Assembly: GCA_001936135.1 (NCBI GenBank) | Contig: CP012810.1 | Coordinates: 3,906,001-3,970,000, forward strand | DNA: 64,000 nucleotides | Direction: 5' to 3' | Source of the DNA: Saccharomycopsis fibuligera x Saccharomycopsis cf. fibuligera | Lineage: Eukaryota > Ascomycota > Saccharomycetes > Ascoideales > Saccharomycopsidaceae | Part shown: piece after piece, positions 32,233 to 41,655 of the stretch | Numbering within the stretch: the stretch's first letter is position 1 | Layout: each line of letters opens with the position of its first letter | Translations under genes and position numbers: made by a program | Notes under the pieces: generated by a model | What the model was told of the DNA's origin: nothing | Databases searched by the model: none | Seen by the model: only the letters and a program-made list of their open reading frames with translations

Positions 32233-35200
32233 ATGGATCATAAACGACATCTTACTCCGAAATTACTGCCAAAAGACTTCCGTCTCAATAAAGCCGCAAA
32301 GTCCTTGATAACAGTGGCCCCACTTACAAGATCTTTATCTAGTGGCAAGCGTATATTGCACAACAGGACTCGGTCCAAATCCAATGCCAGCGATGAATCA
32401 AGCCCTTCAGGAAGTCAGACATCCCCCAAAAGTGATCATTTCAATGATAACGACAATGATTGCGGAAAACTAAAGATGGGAAAATCTGTTATCTCATTAT
32501 TAACTACTACCAGCATATACTCAGAGTTCAAAAAATTAAATAAAAACAACTATACACCTAATGATAATGATTTTGATGATGTGAACTCGGAAGAAGAGTT
32601 CAAGGAAGATGAAGAAGAGAACGAAGATACCACAGACGATGCAATCACCGAGGAACCTGAGGAAACTGCCGACAACAATATAGACAGCGACTCCGCTGAT
32701 TATGCAAACAGTGCTAGCAAGAATAGCTTGAATAGTGACAACTCAAACAGCCTAAACAATCTGAAGTCAACTTTAAATACATCAAAGGAATTACCAGGCT
32801 CTGCATCAGATGCACATGTATATTTGTCTCTTTTTGAGCAGTCGGTTATCAAATCTTTGGAGTCGAAAAGACAAGTGATATGCGGAGTAGAGTCATCCAG
32901 AATAATATCTTCAAACAGGAATATTCGAACACGAGCAATAGCGGTATGCAATAAACTTAAGTCGACATTCCAAGTCGACCCTAATGATGAATTGCTTGAT
33001 GACTATTCTTGTTGGTTGTTAAGAGATGTTCTTTTACAAGGTCATTTATATATTACCAAGAATTATTTGTTATTTTTTGCATATTTGCCTTCTCATCATA
33101 ATTCACTCAAGAAAAAAGATATTGACAGTCAAGCGTTTGAGGAAAGAATAGCAATGTCAGGAGCGCTATCAATTAAAAAACATTCAATCACCTCCAAATT
33201 TCATAGATATTGGTGTGTCTTAAAAGGTTCAAGTTTTTCAGTTTATTCAGATTCTACAAACTTGTATTTTCCATTGTTGACAATTGATCTCCGATACGTT
33301 TTAAGAGCAGAAGTTGTATATGAAAATAATGTTGCCACTTCACAAAGCACTCTTTCAAGACTAACAAATCTTGCTTCCCATGATCCTGAATTTGTTGGCG
33401 CAAATGATCTAGGCAGTAGTGAATTGATGGATAACAGTCATCATCGTGATGATAGCTCTTCATTTATTGATGAGTTAAAGACTCGAAAAAGTACATTAAC
33501 TACAAAAGAAGCCACCAAACCTCATATGATTAGGATTTTAACCGAAACTAAAACATATTTATTCTATTGTGATAACTTACACTCTGCTAACGAATGGGTG
33601 TCCTGCTTCAAGACTCAAATATTCACTTTGAAAAACCAAGATGACAAAGTAACAATAAAGTTACCCCTTACAAATCTTGTTGATTTGGAAGTTAATTCAA
33701 TTTTTGAAAATGCAGAAAATATAAGGCTCAAAGTTTTAGAAAATTCTGACAGCTATGCTCTTGATGATTATTTTTTCTTGTTTTTTAATTCCTGCTTGAA
33801 TGCGGTAAAAAGCATTAATAAAGCTCTACAATTAAACAAAGAGAAAACTCAGATTAAAAACCATAACCAAAGTGTTGTTGAAAATGATTATTCCAATACT
33901 GAATCTCCGAATGCCATTTCCGATAATTACATTCCTTCAGGATCAATTGAAGAAGCAGGCAACCCTATAAGAACAATAAATGATAATGGTGACGAAGATA
34001 GTAGTAATGACGATGACCTGGAACTTCAAAACCCCACAACAAAAGAGCAAGGCTCTCTTTTAAAAAATAACGAACCTGCTCCCTCTAACAAGCAAATAAC
34101 TGGGAAAGCCAAAGCAACTTTACAAGTTCTTAATCCGAAACACATTGTAAAGAATGTTTTTGGCCAAACTCTTTATAATGGGTTTGAAATGTGGTCAAGT
34201 AATCCTACCCATTACGAGGAGATTAACTCTTTAGAAAGAGGTTCTGAAGATCTGTTCTTTGTTGGCTCGGAAGAAGAGCGTGTGGAAGCTGCTGAACGAT
34301 TTAGAAAACATTTTTCTTTACCAAGTTCGGAAAAATTGATTGCTACTTATTATGCTTATTTGCAGAGGAATATTCCACTCTACGGCAAAATATATTTAGG
34401 ATCAACAAAAATTTGTTTTAGAAGTCTTTTGCCGAGAATTCATACCAAGATGATTTTGCCCTTTGGTGACATTGAAAACTGCTATAAAGAGAAAAATTTT
34501 AGCTTTGGGTATAGTGGCTTAGTAACGGTCATCAATGGCCACGAAGAATTATTTTTCGAGTTCAGCGCTAATGATAGCAGAGATGATTGTGAGTATTTGT
34601 TACTAAAGCAACTCGATTTCTACAAACGCAACCGTAAGTCAGGAGATAGTGTTGAAAGACTTGATGAGAGTGTTAAATTGTCAAGTTCAGTGAATAATCT
34701 TTCTGAGGCTGAAAATATAATTAAAAATGAAGACAAAATCAGTCTTGAAACCGGATCCCAGGTTCCAATCATTATTAAAGATTACGCATTTGCCAGACCA
34801 ACATTCAAACCCAGTCAGAAATTCAAAATCACCTGCTTAACGATTGGATCCCGCGGTGATGTGCAGCCGTATATTGCACTTTGCAAAGGATTATTGAAAG
34901 AAGGCCACAAACCAAGAATTGCTACCCATGGTGAATTCCGAGAAGTGGTGGAGAGCCACGGCATAGAGTTTAAGGAAATTGCTGGAAGCCCCACTGAATT
35001 AATGTCGTTCATGGGACATCATGGCTCCATCAGTGTATCTTTCCTCAAGGATGCTAAAAGTAAATTTACCGGGTGGATTGATGAGCTACTCACTACATCC
35101 TGGGAAGCATGTCAAGGATCAGAAATTCTAATTGAGTCGCCGTCAGCTATGGCTGGTATCCATATTGCTGAAGCCTTAAATATCCCTTACTTTAGAGCAT

Positions 35201-36405
35201 TTACCATGCCTTGGACAAGGACAAGAGCATATCCGCATGCATTTATCGTTCCTGAGCTGAAAAAAGGGGGAAGCTATAATTATTTTACCCATGTTATGTT
35301 TGAAAACGTATTTTGGAAAGGTATTTCTAGTCAAGTAAACAAATGGAGAAGAAGCACATTGGGATTAGGCAGAACAGACTTATATCAGTTACAGCAAAAT
35401 AAAGTACCATTTTTGTATAACGTTTCACCAACGGTATTCCCGCCATCTGTGGATTTTGCTGATTGGGTCAAAGTCACCGGTTACTGGTTCTTGGATGAGA
35501 AGGACAGCTACAAGCCACCCGCTGAACTTCAGCAATTTATTAAAGACGCAAGAGCCGCAAAGAAGAAGTTGATTTATATTGGCTTTGGATCCATTGTGGT
35601 ATCTGACCCTAAAGAATTAACAGCAGCGGTAATTGAAGCTGTGAAAAAAGCGGATGTTTGGTGTGTTTTGAATAAAGGCTGGTCCAATAGATTAGAAGGT
35701 GGTGATAAAGAACTTGAGATTGAATTACCTCCACAAATCTATAATGCTGGCTCAGTACCGCACGACTGGCTTTTCAACCACGTCGATGCTGCAGTGCATC
35801 ATGGTGGCTCAGGCACCACTGGTGCATCTTTGAGACATGGCTTACCAACCATCATTAAGCCGTTTTTTGGTGATCAGTTTTTCTACGCCCATAGAGTCGA
35901 AGATATGAGCGTTGGCATATATCTTAAGAAATTGAACAAAGATTCATTAGCAAAAGCTATCAAAGAAGCAGTCACTAGCACAAGAATCATAAAAAAGGCA
36001 AAAGCTGTGGGGATTAAAATTAGACTGGAAAATGGTGTGCAAAGTGCAATGCAAACAATTTATAGTCAGCTTGATTATGCTCAGCTTTTGATTTCTTCAA
36101 AGAGGGAAATCAGTCATAATGTTGACGTTACCTCGGTGAGAGTCAGTAATATGGCCAAGCAGCAGCAGCAGCAGCAACAACCAGAACCACAGCTTCAGAC
36201 TTCTTCTGAAGACAAGGAAGACGAAGGAGAAGGTGAAGGAGAAATTGGTGATATTGACGACTATATCAACGATAGCATTTCCAATAGTTTAAAATTGAGT
36301 GGAGGAAGTGACACTGATAATAATTATTTGGCAGATTCTTTGCAAGCTAGTGGGGAGATTGTTTCTCAGAGGCGGAAATCCAATGGTTCTTGGCTTTTGC
36401 TATAA
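32233..36405 (+). CDS. ATG26: Sterol 3-beta-glucosyltransferase
   Basis: Transfers glucose from UDP-glucose to the 3-OH of ergosterol, giving sterol glucoside at membranes; in Pichia pastoris the homologue is needed for pexophagy. From the ATG at 32233 the product is 1390 residues. The domains in order are an acidic disordered N-terminus with a conserved KSVISLLTTTSIYS segment, then a GRAM domain that is interrupted by a PH domain (GALSIKKHSITSKFHRYWCV to WVSCFKTQIF), then a second GRAM (RFRKHFSLPSSEKLIATYYA to FKRN-type end). From about residue 866 the GT28-type glycosyltransferase begins (CLTIGSRGDVQPYIALCKGL), with the UDP-sugar signature VHHGGSGTTGASLRHG near 1188. A Gln run and an acidic C-terminal tail follow. 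The upstream in-frame Met at 32155 is possible but less likely. Confidence 0.93.
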   Translation: MDHKRHLTPKLLPKDFRLNKAAKSLITVAPLTRSLSSGKRILHNRTRSKSNASDESSPSGSQTSPKSDHFNDNDNDCGKLKMGKSVISLLTTTSIYSEFKKLNKNNYTPNDNDFDDVNSEEEFKEDEEENEDTTDDAITEEPEETADNNIDSDSADYANSASKNSLNSDNSNSLNNLKSTLNTSKELPGSASDAHVYLSLFEQSVIKSLESKRQVICGVESSRIISSNRNIRTRAIAVCNKLKSTFQVDPNDELLDDYSCWLLRDVLLQGHLYITKNYLLFFAYLPSHHNSLKKKDIDSQAFEERIAMSGALSIKKHSITSKFHRYWCVLKGSSFSVYSDSTNLYFPLLTIDLRYVLRAEVVYENNVATSQSTLSRLTNLASHDPEFVGANDLGSSELMDNSHHRDDSSSFIDELKTRKSTLTTKEATKPHMIRILTETKTYLFYCDNLHSANEWVSCFKTQIFTLKNQDDKVTIKLPLTNLVDLEVNSIFENAENIRLKVLENSDSYALDDYFFLFFNSCLNAVKSINKALQLNKEKTQIKNHNQSVVENDYSNTESPNAISDNYIPSGSIEEAGNPIRTINDNGDEDSSNDDDLELQNPTTKEQGSLLKNNEPAPSNKQITGKAKATLQVLNPKHIVKNVFGQTLYNGFEMWSSNPTHYEEINSLERGSEDLFFVGSEEERVEAAERFRKHFSLPSSEKLIATYYAYLQRNIPLYGKIYLGSTKICFRSLLPRIHTKMILPFGDIENCYKEKNFSFGYSGLVTVINGHEELFFEFSANDSRDDCEYLLLKQLDFYKRNRKSGDSVERLDESVKLSSSVNNLSEAENIIKNEDKISLETGSQVPIIIKDYAFARPTFKPSQKFKITCLTIGSRGDVQPYIALCKGLLKEGHKPRIATHGEFREVVESHGIEFKEIAGSPTELMSFMGHHGSISVSFLKDAKSKFTGWIDELLTTSWEACQGSEILIESPSAMAGIHIAEALNIPYFRAFTMPWTRTRAYPHAFIVPELKKGGSYNYFTHVMFENVFWKGISSQVNKWRRSTLGLGRTDLYQLQQNKVPFLYNVSPTVFPPSVDFADWVKVTGYWFLDEKDSYKPPAELQQFIKDARAAKKKLIYIGFGSIVVSDPKELTAAVIEAVKKADVWCVLNKGWSNRLEGGDKELEIELPPQIYNAGSVPHDWLFNHVDAAVHHGGSGTTGASLRHGLPTIIKPFFGDQFFYAHRVEDMSVGIYLKKLNKDSLAKAIKEAVTSTRIIKKAKAVGIKIRLENGVQSAMQTIYSQLDYAQLLISSKREISHNVDVTSVRVSNMAKQQQQQQQPEPQLQTSSEDKEDEGEGEGEIGDIDDYINDSISNSLKLSGGSDTDNNYLADSLQASGEIVSQRRKSNGSWLLL

Positions 36406-37068
36406 TAGTGTAGTTCATATTGGCACATTTTATTGACGTTATGATGTGAAAACAAGAACGTTCGTTATGCTTTTTATATTTTAATCTGATTAAATGCATT
36501 GCATAGAATAATACAATCGCATAATGATAAAAGTAAGAGTGAAAGAGAGAAAAAAAATATTAGGAAGACTATTGTAAGTTTAAGTTTAACAATGTACAAT
36601 AGCATGTGTTGACATACATATACATGAAGTTTCTTTTTCACTCCCAGGAAATATTTTCTGTAACCGTAACTTTCTTTCATATGTATAAGTTTCTCTCAAA
36701 AAATTAAAGAAAAGGTTAGAAATTGAGCTAACAAAAGAAAAAAAAGAAGTAGAGAAAATACACCGATATATACTAAACGTACAAAAATAAGGAAACAACA
36801 AACTAAAACGTCAAATCTACCTGTGGAAAAAAAGGTTAAAAAAAATATAAAAAACCAGGAAAAGCAAAAGCAAGCAACAGAGCAGAAAAAAAAAGCATTA
36901 AATAGAAAAAGAAAAAAAAGGATATTAAAGATGAGTAACAAAAGCATGAAGAACAATAAACATAACTATATGAGAGAATTTTAAAAAGATGGAATAAAAT
37001 AAAAAAAGCATAAAAAAAATCAAACAAAATAAAACGTTAGACTAAAAAGACCTTGAACCATTATATTA
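36406..37068. other. Convergent intergenic region ATG26 / LRG1
   Basis: About 660 bp of strongly A-rich sequence on the + strand between two 3' ends; the ORFs through it are Phe/Leu low complexity and not credible. Confidence 0.55.
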
Positions 37069-40000
37069 TCATTCATTTTGTGCATCGATTACTGCATTAT
37101 TTCCTACATGAAGTTCAGTACTATTTATTAAAGCAGACTTAACTCTCTCATGCCCCAAATTAGCACTCTTGCTTGCAGCTCCATCATTATCTAATAGATG
37201 TGGATGATTTTTTAAAAAGCCTTCAATTTTAGCAATAATCTCTTTTGACGTTAATCCACTTTTCCCGTCTTTCTGAACCGTTAATGACGGATCTTCTTTC
37301 AAAATTTGGTTATAAATTTCCATTATATCTTCAGGAACAGTAGTAAATTCGTCTTGACTTTCAATCAAAACATTCACAACTTCAATTGACAAATAATAGC
37401 CATCACCCGCTTCAGTATTAGCTTGAAGGACATTTGGTGCTGCAAGGCCACCTTTTGGATCTTCTGCTGGTTTTTGATAAAGGATATTTGGTGCTAGCAC
37501 GGTAGCCAAGTTATACGAATTCATCTTAGATCCAGTTTCTTCATCAATGTAGGAAAATGAGGCAACCCAGCTGAGAAAGAAAAGCAAAATTTCTAGCAAA
37601 TCTCTATTGCATCTAGGAAGCATTGAAAATACTAATTTCAAAATCCGTTTTCTTGTGTCAGTGTCATCAAATTTTTGTGATTCAATCCATACATCATATA
37701 GCTTGAAGGTGAACAAAGGATCTGGCATTTCTCTCAAAAATTTTTTCATTAATGCTGATAATTGGATTTGTGTCTCATTATTAAAATCTGGCAATTTTTC
37801 AGGATTTTCATTAATGGCTTCTGTTAATTCTCTTAACCTCTTGATATTACCATTTTTACGGAAGATACCTTCTACCGTCATGTCTTTCTGGTGTAAAGCT
37901 GCCAAACAATCATCCACAAACGCAGGGATCCTCAAAGGTTGAGGCCCAACAGCTTGCGTTGATTCCACGCCATATCGTTCAGTAAGGTCTTCCAATGGAG
38001 CACCAAAAACTTTCGGTCCTCTGTACGACTTTTTGCCACTGCCTTTGATTCTGTTCCAAAAAGTCTGTTGTTTTCTTGTAGGTATCAATTCTAATAATTT
38101 TTCGAACGTAAAGTTTTTTGATATGATTGAATGTAGTGCAATAATGGAAATATGTCTTATGATGAAATGTTCTTCATTAGACAATTCAGAATAATATTTG
38201 CCAATCTTTGGCTTAGAATCACCCTGTTTACTAGTATCAGGACTATTATTATTACCAGCAGAAGTGCCAATATATTTTGTGACAACTTTGTCATCTTTAT
38301 TAAAGTTACCTTCTCTTTGATGTCTAAAGGCATTGGGAATCAATTCTTTAGTTTCTTCAGCAGCAACAATTCTATGAATATCGTCCAATGTTAACTTTTC
38401 CTTCTGAAGCAAATTATTCACAACATCTGGTGAAGCAACGCTATCAGGTTCATCATGAATTTCAAGGTTACTATTGTCAATTTGCATAGATCTTTTACCA
38501 TCTGAGTCGACATTGTCCTCTTGATTAGCCATACCGGCAATTTTAGGTTCCGGAGCATTAAGAATGGTAGACTTTCTAAAGCTTCCTACTGCTGATTTGT
38601 TTTGCTGTTGTCTGCCTTGTCTTGCTGATTTTAATCTTTTAATATCCGTTATTGTTTGTGCATAATTCTGTTCAACTTTACGTTTCTCAATACTTGCTCT
38701 ATGATTGTCTGCGCTTTGGATGCGCTGTTGCTGGCCGTTTCCGTTGATAAAAGCATTATTATTAGGACCACTTGCAGCCATATTTTTCTCAATCACATAC
38801 TTAACCCTCACCAATGCTATTTCACTAATGTAAATGATTTGCATTAATTTACTAACGTATTCGAAACCGGTTTCACAGCTTGCATCATTAGCAAGAATAG
38901 TACAATCTGGACAAAAAATTTGTTGCTGATCGAGACTGAAGGTGGAGCTTTTTACCAATTTTTCATCAATCAGACAGCCGCAGTTATCACATTTGAGACA
39001 TTGAAAATGCCATCTTAAATTATTAATTTTGTTAAACTTGATACAACTCTCCTCGATGGTCTCATTGCAGCGAAAGCAGCAATCTGTTGAACTCACGGGA
39101 ACTAGTGCTGATATGATTTTAAATGGATCATCGGTATTATAAATACTAAGATGGTTATGGACCTCTTTTAAGAATTTATCTGTTGCAATCTGGTTATGTA
39201 CCACTTTATTGTATTCCAAAACATTGTGTAAACCATACCTAACAATCAACTTCAAGTAATGCGCAAGGCCCGTAACAAGAGATAATATTTTCCGAAACAC
39301 ATTTTTGCCCGCATTATTGAAGTCACCACCATTTGCAGAAATTTTCTTCAAAAATGCCAAATATGTCATTAATTTGGCTGACAAATTTCTTGGTTCTTTT
39401 TGCAAAGATTCATATCGTGTTTTAACGGGGGTATAGTTTGGTTCACCAGTGGGCTCTATTTGCTTCATTTCTTCGTCTTGTGCTTTCTGTAAAACGCCTT
39501 CAACATCAAGCAAGTAAAGCATATCAAATGCTTTGAATAAAGCTTCAATTTTCAAAACCAATCTAGCAGCTGCGTTTAGACCACCTATCTGATTACCGCT
39601 AGTAGCGAATTGCAACATTGAGGAAATACAGGAAGCAGTGGCTTCTTCGAAGCTCAATAAGGTATTCCAGATCCTTGATATTAATGATAAATCGATGGTA
39701 TAACTTTCAATTTGTGCTTTTGACGGATTGATACACTCTACCGGAATGGTAACGTTCCAAAATTTGTAGCACATGTAACATTCCGGATGCCATTGTTGAA
39801 CTCTACCGCCTCTGAATAATTCGATAAATTGTTTGAGAATCGGAGTATTACAACCTTCACAATGTTTTGCAAATAATTTGGAATAGTGGTAGTAGCAATA
39901 AATTCCCTTATCATGCTCATAAAATGACTCGTCAGTTTCAAAAACCTTACTACAAATCACACATGTGAAATGCTCTAAATGGTATTTGTGGCCAATTGCA

Positions 40001-40773
40001 GTAATATAAGAGCCTCGCAAAGCTTGGTTACAGTTGTAACAGATTAAGTCCAATTTTTTGAAGTAATCATATTCACAAAGGGGGACTTGAATCTTCTCGC
40101 CATTGACGACATGTTCAGAAGGAAAAAATTTCGAAGAGCATGGTTTGTTACATTCAGCACATCTGAAGCAATCAATATGATAGGTCATACCCATAGCTCT
40201 GACAAATTGACCAGCAATTGGACTACCACATTTAGCACATACTTTTTTAGGTTTTTTGATATGAGTTTCTATCAGTTGATCTGAATTTAGCTGATTTATG
40301 TAAGGACCAGTACTATCTCGCTGATTTTGGAGCTGTCCTTGCTGTATGAATGGGCCATGCGGCTGGTTGAGGGCATTTTGGCTGTCTGGTTTATATGCGT
40401 CGGGTAGTTCAAGACCATGGTTTTTAAATTCTTGCAAAGAAGGCGGTGGTTTGGATTTTCGCTGCTCAATTACTGGACTTGGAGTAGACATGAGATCATT
40501 TTCAGGCATTGGTGGGATCAAATCTTGCCAGTTGGTTTTGGGCTTCAGAGATATCCGAGCCCGCTGCCTTTCTGTGGCTTCGCTGGCCATTGAGATTCTC
40601 GAGGATTTGTAGGTAACTTTGTTAGAAGACGTCATGTTATGCTTATGGTTGCGATTAGTGTCACTACTGCTTCGAGCATTAGCTAGTAGTCTATTTTCTT
40701 GACCGTAGTCGTGATTTCTGATATCTGATCCAAAGACTTGAGAGAATGACTGGATTCTTGTAGGATCATTCAT
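37069..40773 (-). CDS. LRG1: LIM-RhoGAP protein Lrg1
   Basis: Lrg1 is a GTPase-activating protein for Rho1 that restrains the cell-wall integrity pathway and 1,3-beta-glucan synthesis at growth sites. The 1234-residue product carries N-terminal LIM1 (CAKCGSPIAG, HIDCFRCAECNKPC, closing CEYD, residues 179-235) and LIM2 (ICYNCNQALRG to YCYYHYSKLF, 244-301). A partial LIM3 (CEGCNTPILKQF, HPECYMC, 305-335) follows. A further LIM domain sits in the middle (CCFRCNETIEES, HFQCLKCDNCG, about 573-630). The C-terminal RhoGAP domain starts near FGAPLEDLTERYG, with the arginine finger Arg972 in GIFRKNGN and the NLATVLAPNIL motif. A long disordered basic region links the halves. It is a close structural relative of the LIM-only gene at 8858. 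Confidence 0.93.
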   Translation of the reverse strand: MNDPTRIQSFSQVFGSDIRNHDYGQENRLLANARSSSDTNRNHKHNMTSSNKVTYKSSRISMASEATERQRARISLKPKTNWQDLIPPMPENDLMSTPSPVIEQRKSKPPPSLQEFKNHGLELPDAYKPDSQNALNQPHGPFIQQGQLQNQRDSTGPYINQLNSDQLIETHIKKPKKVCAKCGSPIAGQFVRAMGMTYHIDCFRCAECNKPCSSKFFPSEHVVNGEKIQVPLCEYDYFKKLDLICYNCNQALRGSYITAIGHKYHLEHFTCVICSKVFETDESFYEHDKGIYCYYHYSKLFAKHCEGCNTPILKQFIELFRGGRVQQWHPECYMCYKFWNVTIPVECINPSKAQIESYTIDLSLISRIWNTLLSFEEATASCISSMLQFATSGNQIGGLNAAARLVLKIEALFKAFDMLYLLDVEGVLQKAQDEEMKQIEPTGEPNYTPVKTRYESLQKEPRNLSAKLMTYLAFLKKISANGGDFNNAGKNVFRKILSLVTGLAHYLKLIVRYGLHNVLEYNKVVHNQIATDKFLKEVHNHLSIYNTDDPFKIISALVPVSSTDCCFRCNETIEESCIKFNKINNLRWHFQCLKCDNCGCLIDEKLVKSSTFSLDQQQIFCPDCTILANDASCETGFEYVSKLMQIIYISEIALVRVKYVIEKNMAASGPNNNAFINGNGQQQRIQSADNHRASIEKRKVEQNYAQTITDIKRLKSARQGRQQQNKSAVGSFRKSTILNAPEPKIAGMANQEDNVDSDGKRSMQIDNSNLEIHDEPDSVASPDVVNNLLQKEKLTLDDIHRIVAAEETKELIPNAFRHQREGNFNKDDKVVTKYIGTSAGNNNSPDTSKQGDSKPKIGKYYSELSNEEHFIIRHISIIALHSIISKNFTFEKLLELIPTRKQQTFWNRIKGSGKKSYRGPKVFGAPLEDLTERYGVESTQAVGPQPLRIPAFVDDCLAALHQKDMTVEGIFRKNGNIKRLRELTEAINENPEKLPDFNNETQIQLSALMKKFLREMPDPLFTFKLYDVWIESQKFDDTDTRKRILKLVFSMLPRCNRDLLEILLFFLSWVASFSYIDEETGSKMNSYNLATVLAPNILYQKPAEDPKGGLAAPNVLQANTEAGDGYYLSIEVVNVLIESQDEFTTVPEDIMEIYNQILKEDPSLTVQKDGKSGLTSKEIIAKIEGFLKNHPHLLDNDGAASKSANLGHERVKSALINSTELHVGNNAVIDAQNE

Positions 40774-41655
40774 AATTCTTTGACTAAAAGATGAGGTTGT
40801 ATAAATACACAGACCTCAGGTAAAATAATAAAGGTCTTGTATCACACAGTAAAAATTTCAATGTTTTTGATGTTTTTTTTCTACTTCTTTCAATTTTGGA
40901 TTGGATATTGGAACAAAAGTACAGTTACGATAATTCCTGGTAAAAACCCCTTGGTTAAATGAAGTGAGGTGAAGTACGCAGTGCTTGATGGAAAATTTCG
41001 GTGCAGGTCTAAATATAGATCAAAACAAGTTATAGCCAAGCTGGCAACATAGAAGGAAAAACTATTTTTGATCAACGGCGCTCCAAAGGACAAGGAAGAG
41101 TCACTTTTGGGCTGTAAACGCTGTTGCAAAAGGAAAAAACACAACTAGTTGATGCTAATTGTAAGTATGGATCTGTAGAGATACAGAGTAAGCGCTCAGC
41201 GGGCGATCTTATTGATATGACTGGTGTAGTTGATTCTATTATTATTTTACTGTTTTATTATTTCGTTTTCCTTTATTTTTTCTGTTTTGACACGAAACTG
41301 CGATTTCCTCAGAAAGAGAATGCTATGCACCCGTGCTCCCAACCGCGCCCTTGTGGGCCTCTTTCCCCATTCGTCGACATCCGTTACTGTGTGCGGAAAC
41401 TCAACTAGATTACCAGCAAAACTAGCAGCAACGTCACTCGCCCTGGGGAGTACTAACACCAGATTAATTATCCATGCAGCTGCTACCGTAACGATCCTTG
41501 CCTCGTTAGTAAGCTGCACTTCTGAAATTTACAGTGCGTAAGCGACGCTATGCTAAATAAAATTAGTAAAGCCAAACAATTAAAAAAATGACGCGAAATG
41601 CGATAAACTTTATTGAATAAAAAATAAGCAGTATATACACAAAACTTGCATACAT
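40774..41655. other. Intergenic region with a possible small gene
   Basis: Between the start of LRG1 and the stop of the LAA1-like gene, both on the minus strand. The segment 41320-41541 is less AT-rich than its flanks and holds a candidate 73-residue ORF, listed separately; the rest shows nothing recognisable. Confidence 0.5.
41320..41541 (+). CDS. Candidate small protein, 73 residues, presequence-like N terminus
   Basis: The frame from the ATG at 41320 gives a product beginning MLCTRAPNRALVG, rich in Arg, Ser, Thr and Ala with a single acidic residue (a Glu close to the C terminus), so it has the composition of a mitochondrial targeting sequence. A T-rich then A-rich leader (ttctgttttgac to gaaagaga) precedes it, and local GC content rises as in coding DNA. 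Against it, no family is recognised, an antisense frame is also open across the same bases, and it contains a tactaac word that would be a branch point if the region were spliced. Confidence 0.22.
   Translation: MLCTRAPNRALVGLFPHSSTSVTVCGNSTRLPAKLAATSLALGSTNTRLIIHAAATVTILASLVSCTSEIYSA

Noticed and set aside
41160-41478. Intron (gtaagt at 41161, tactaac at 41451, cag at 41477)
   Set aside because: The signals are suggestive but no exon on either side encodes a recognisable product.
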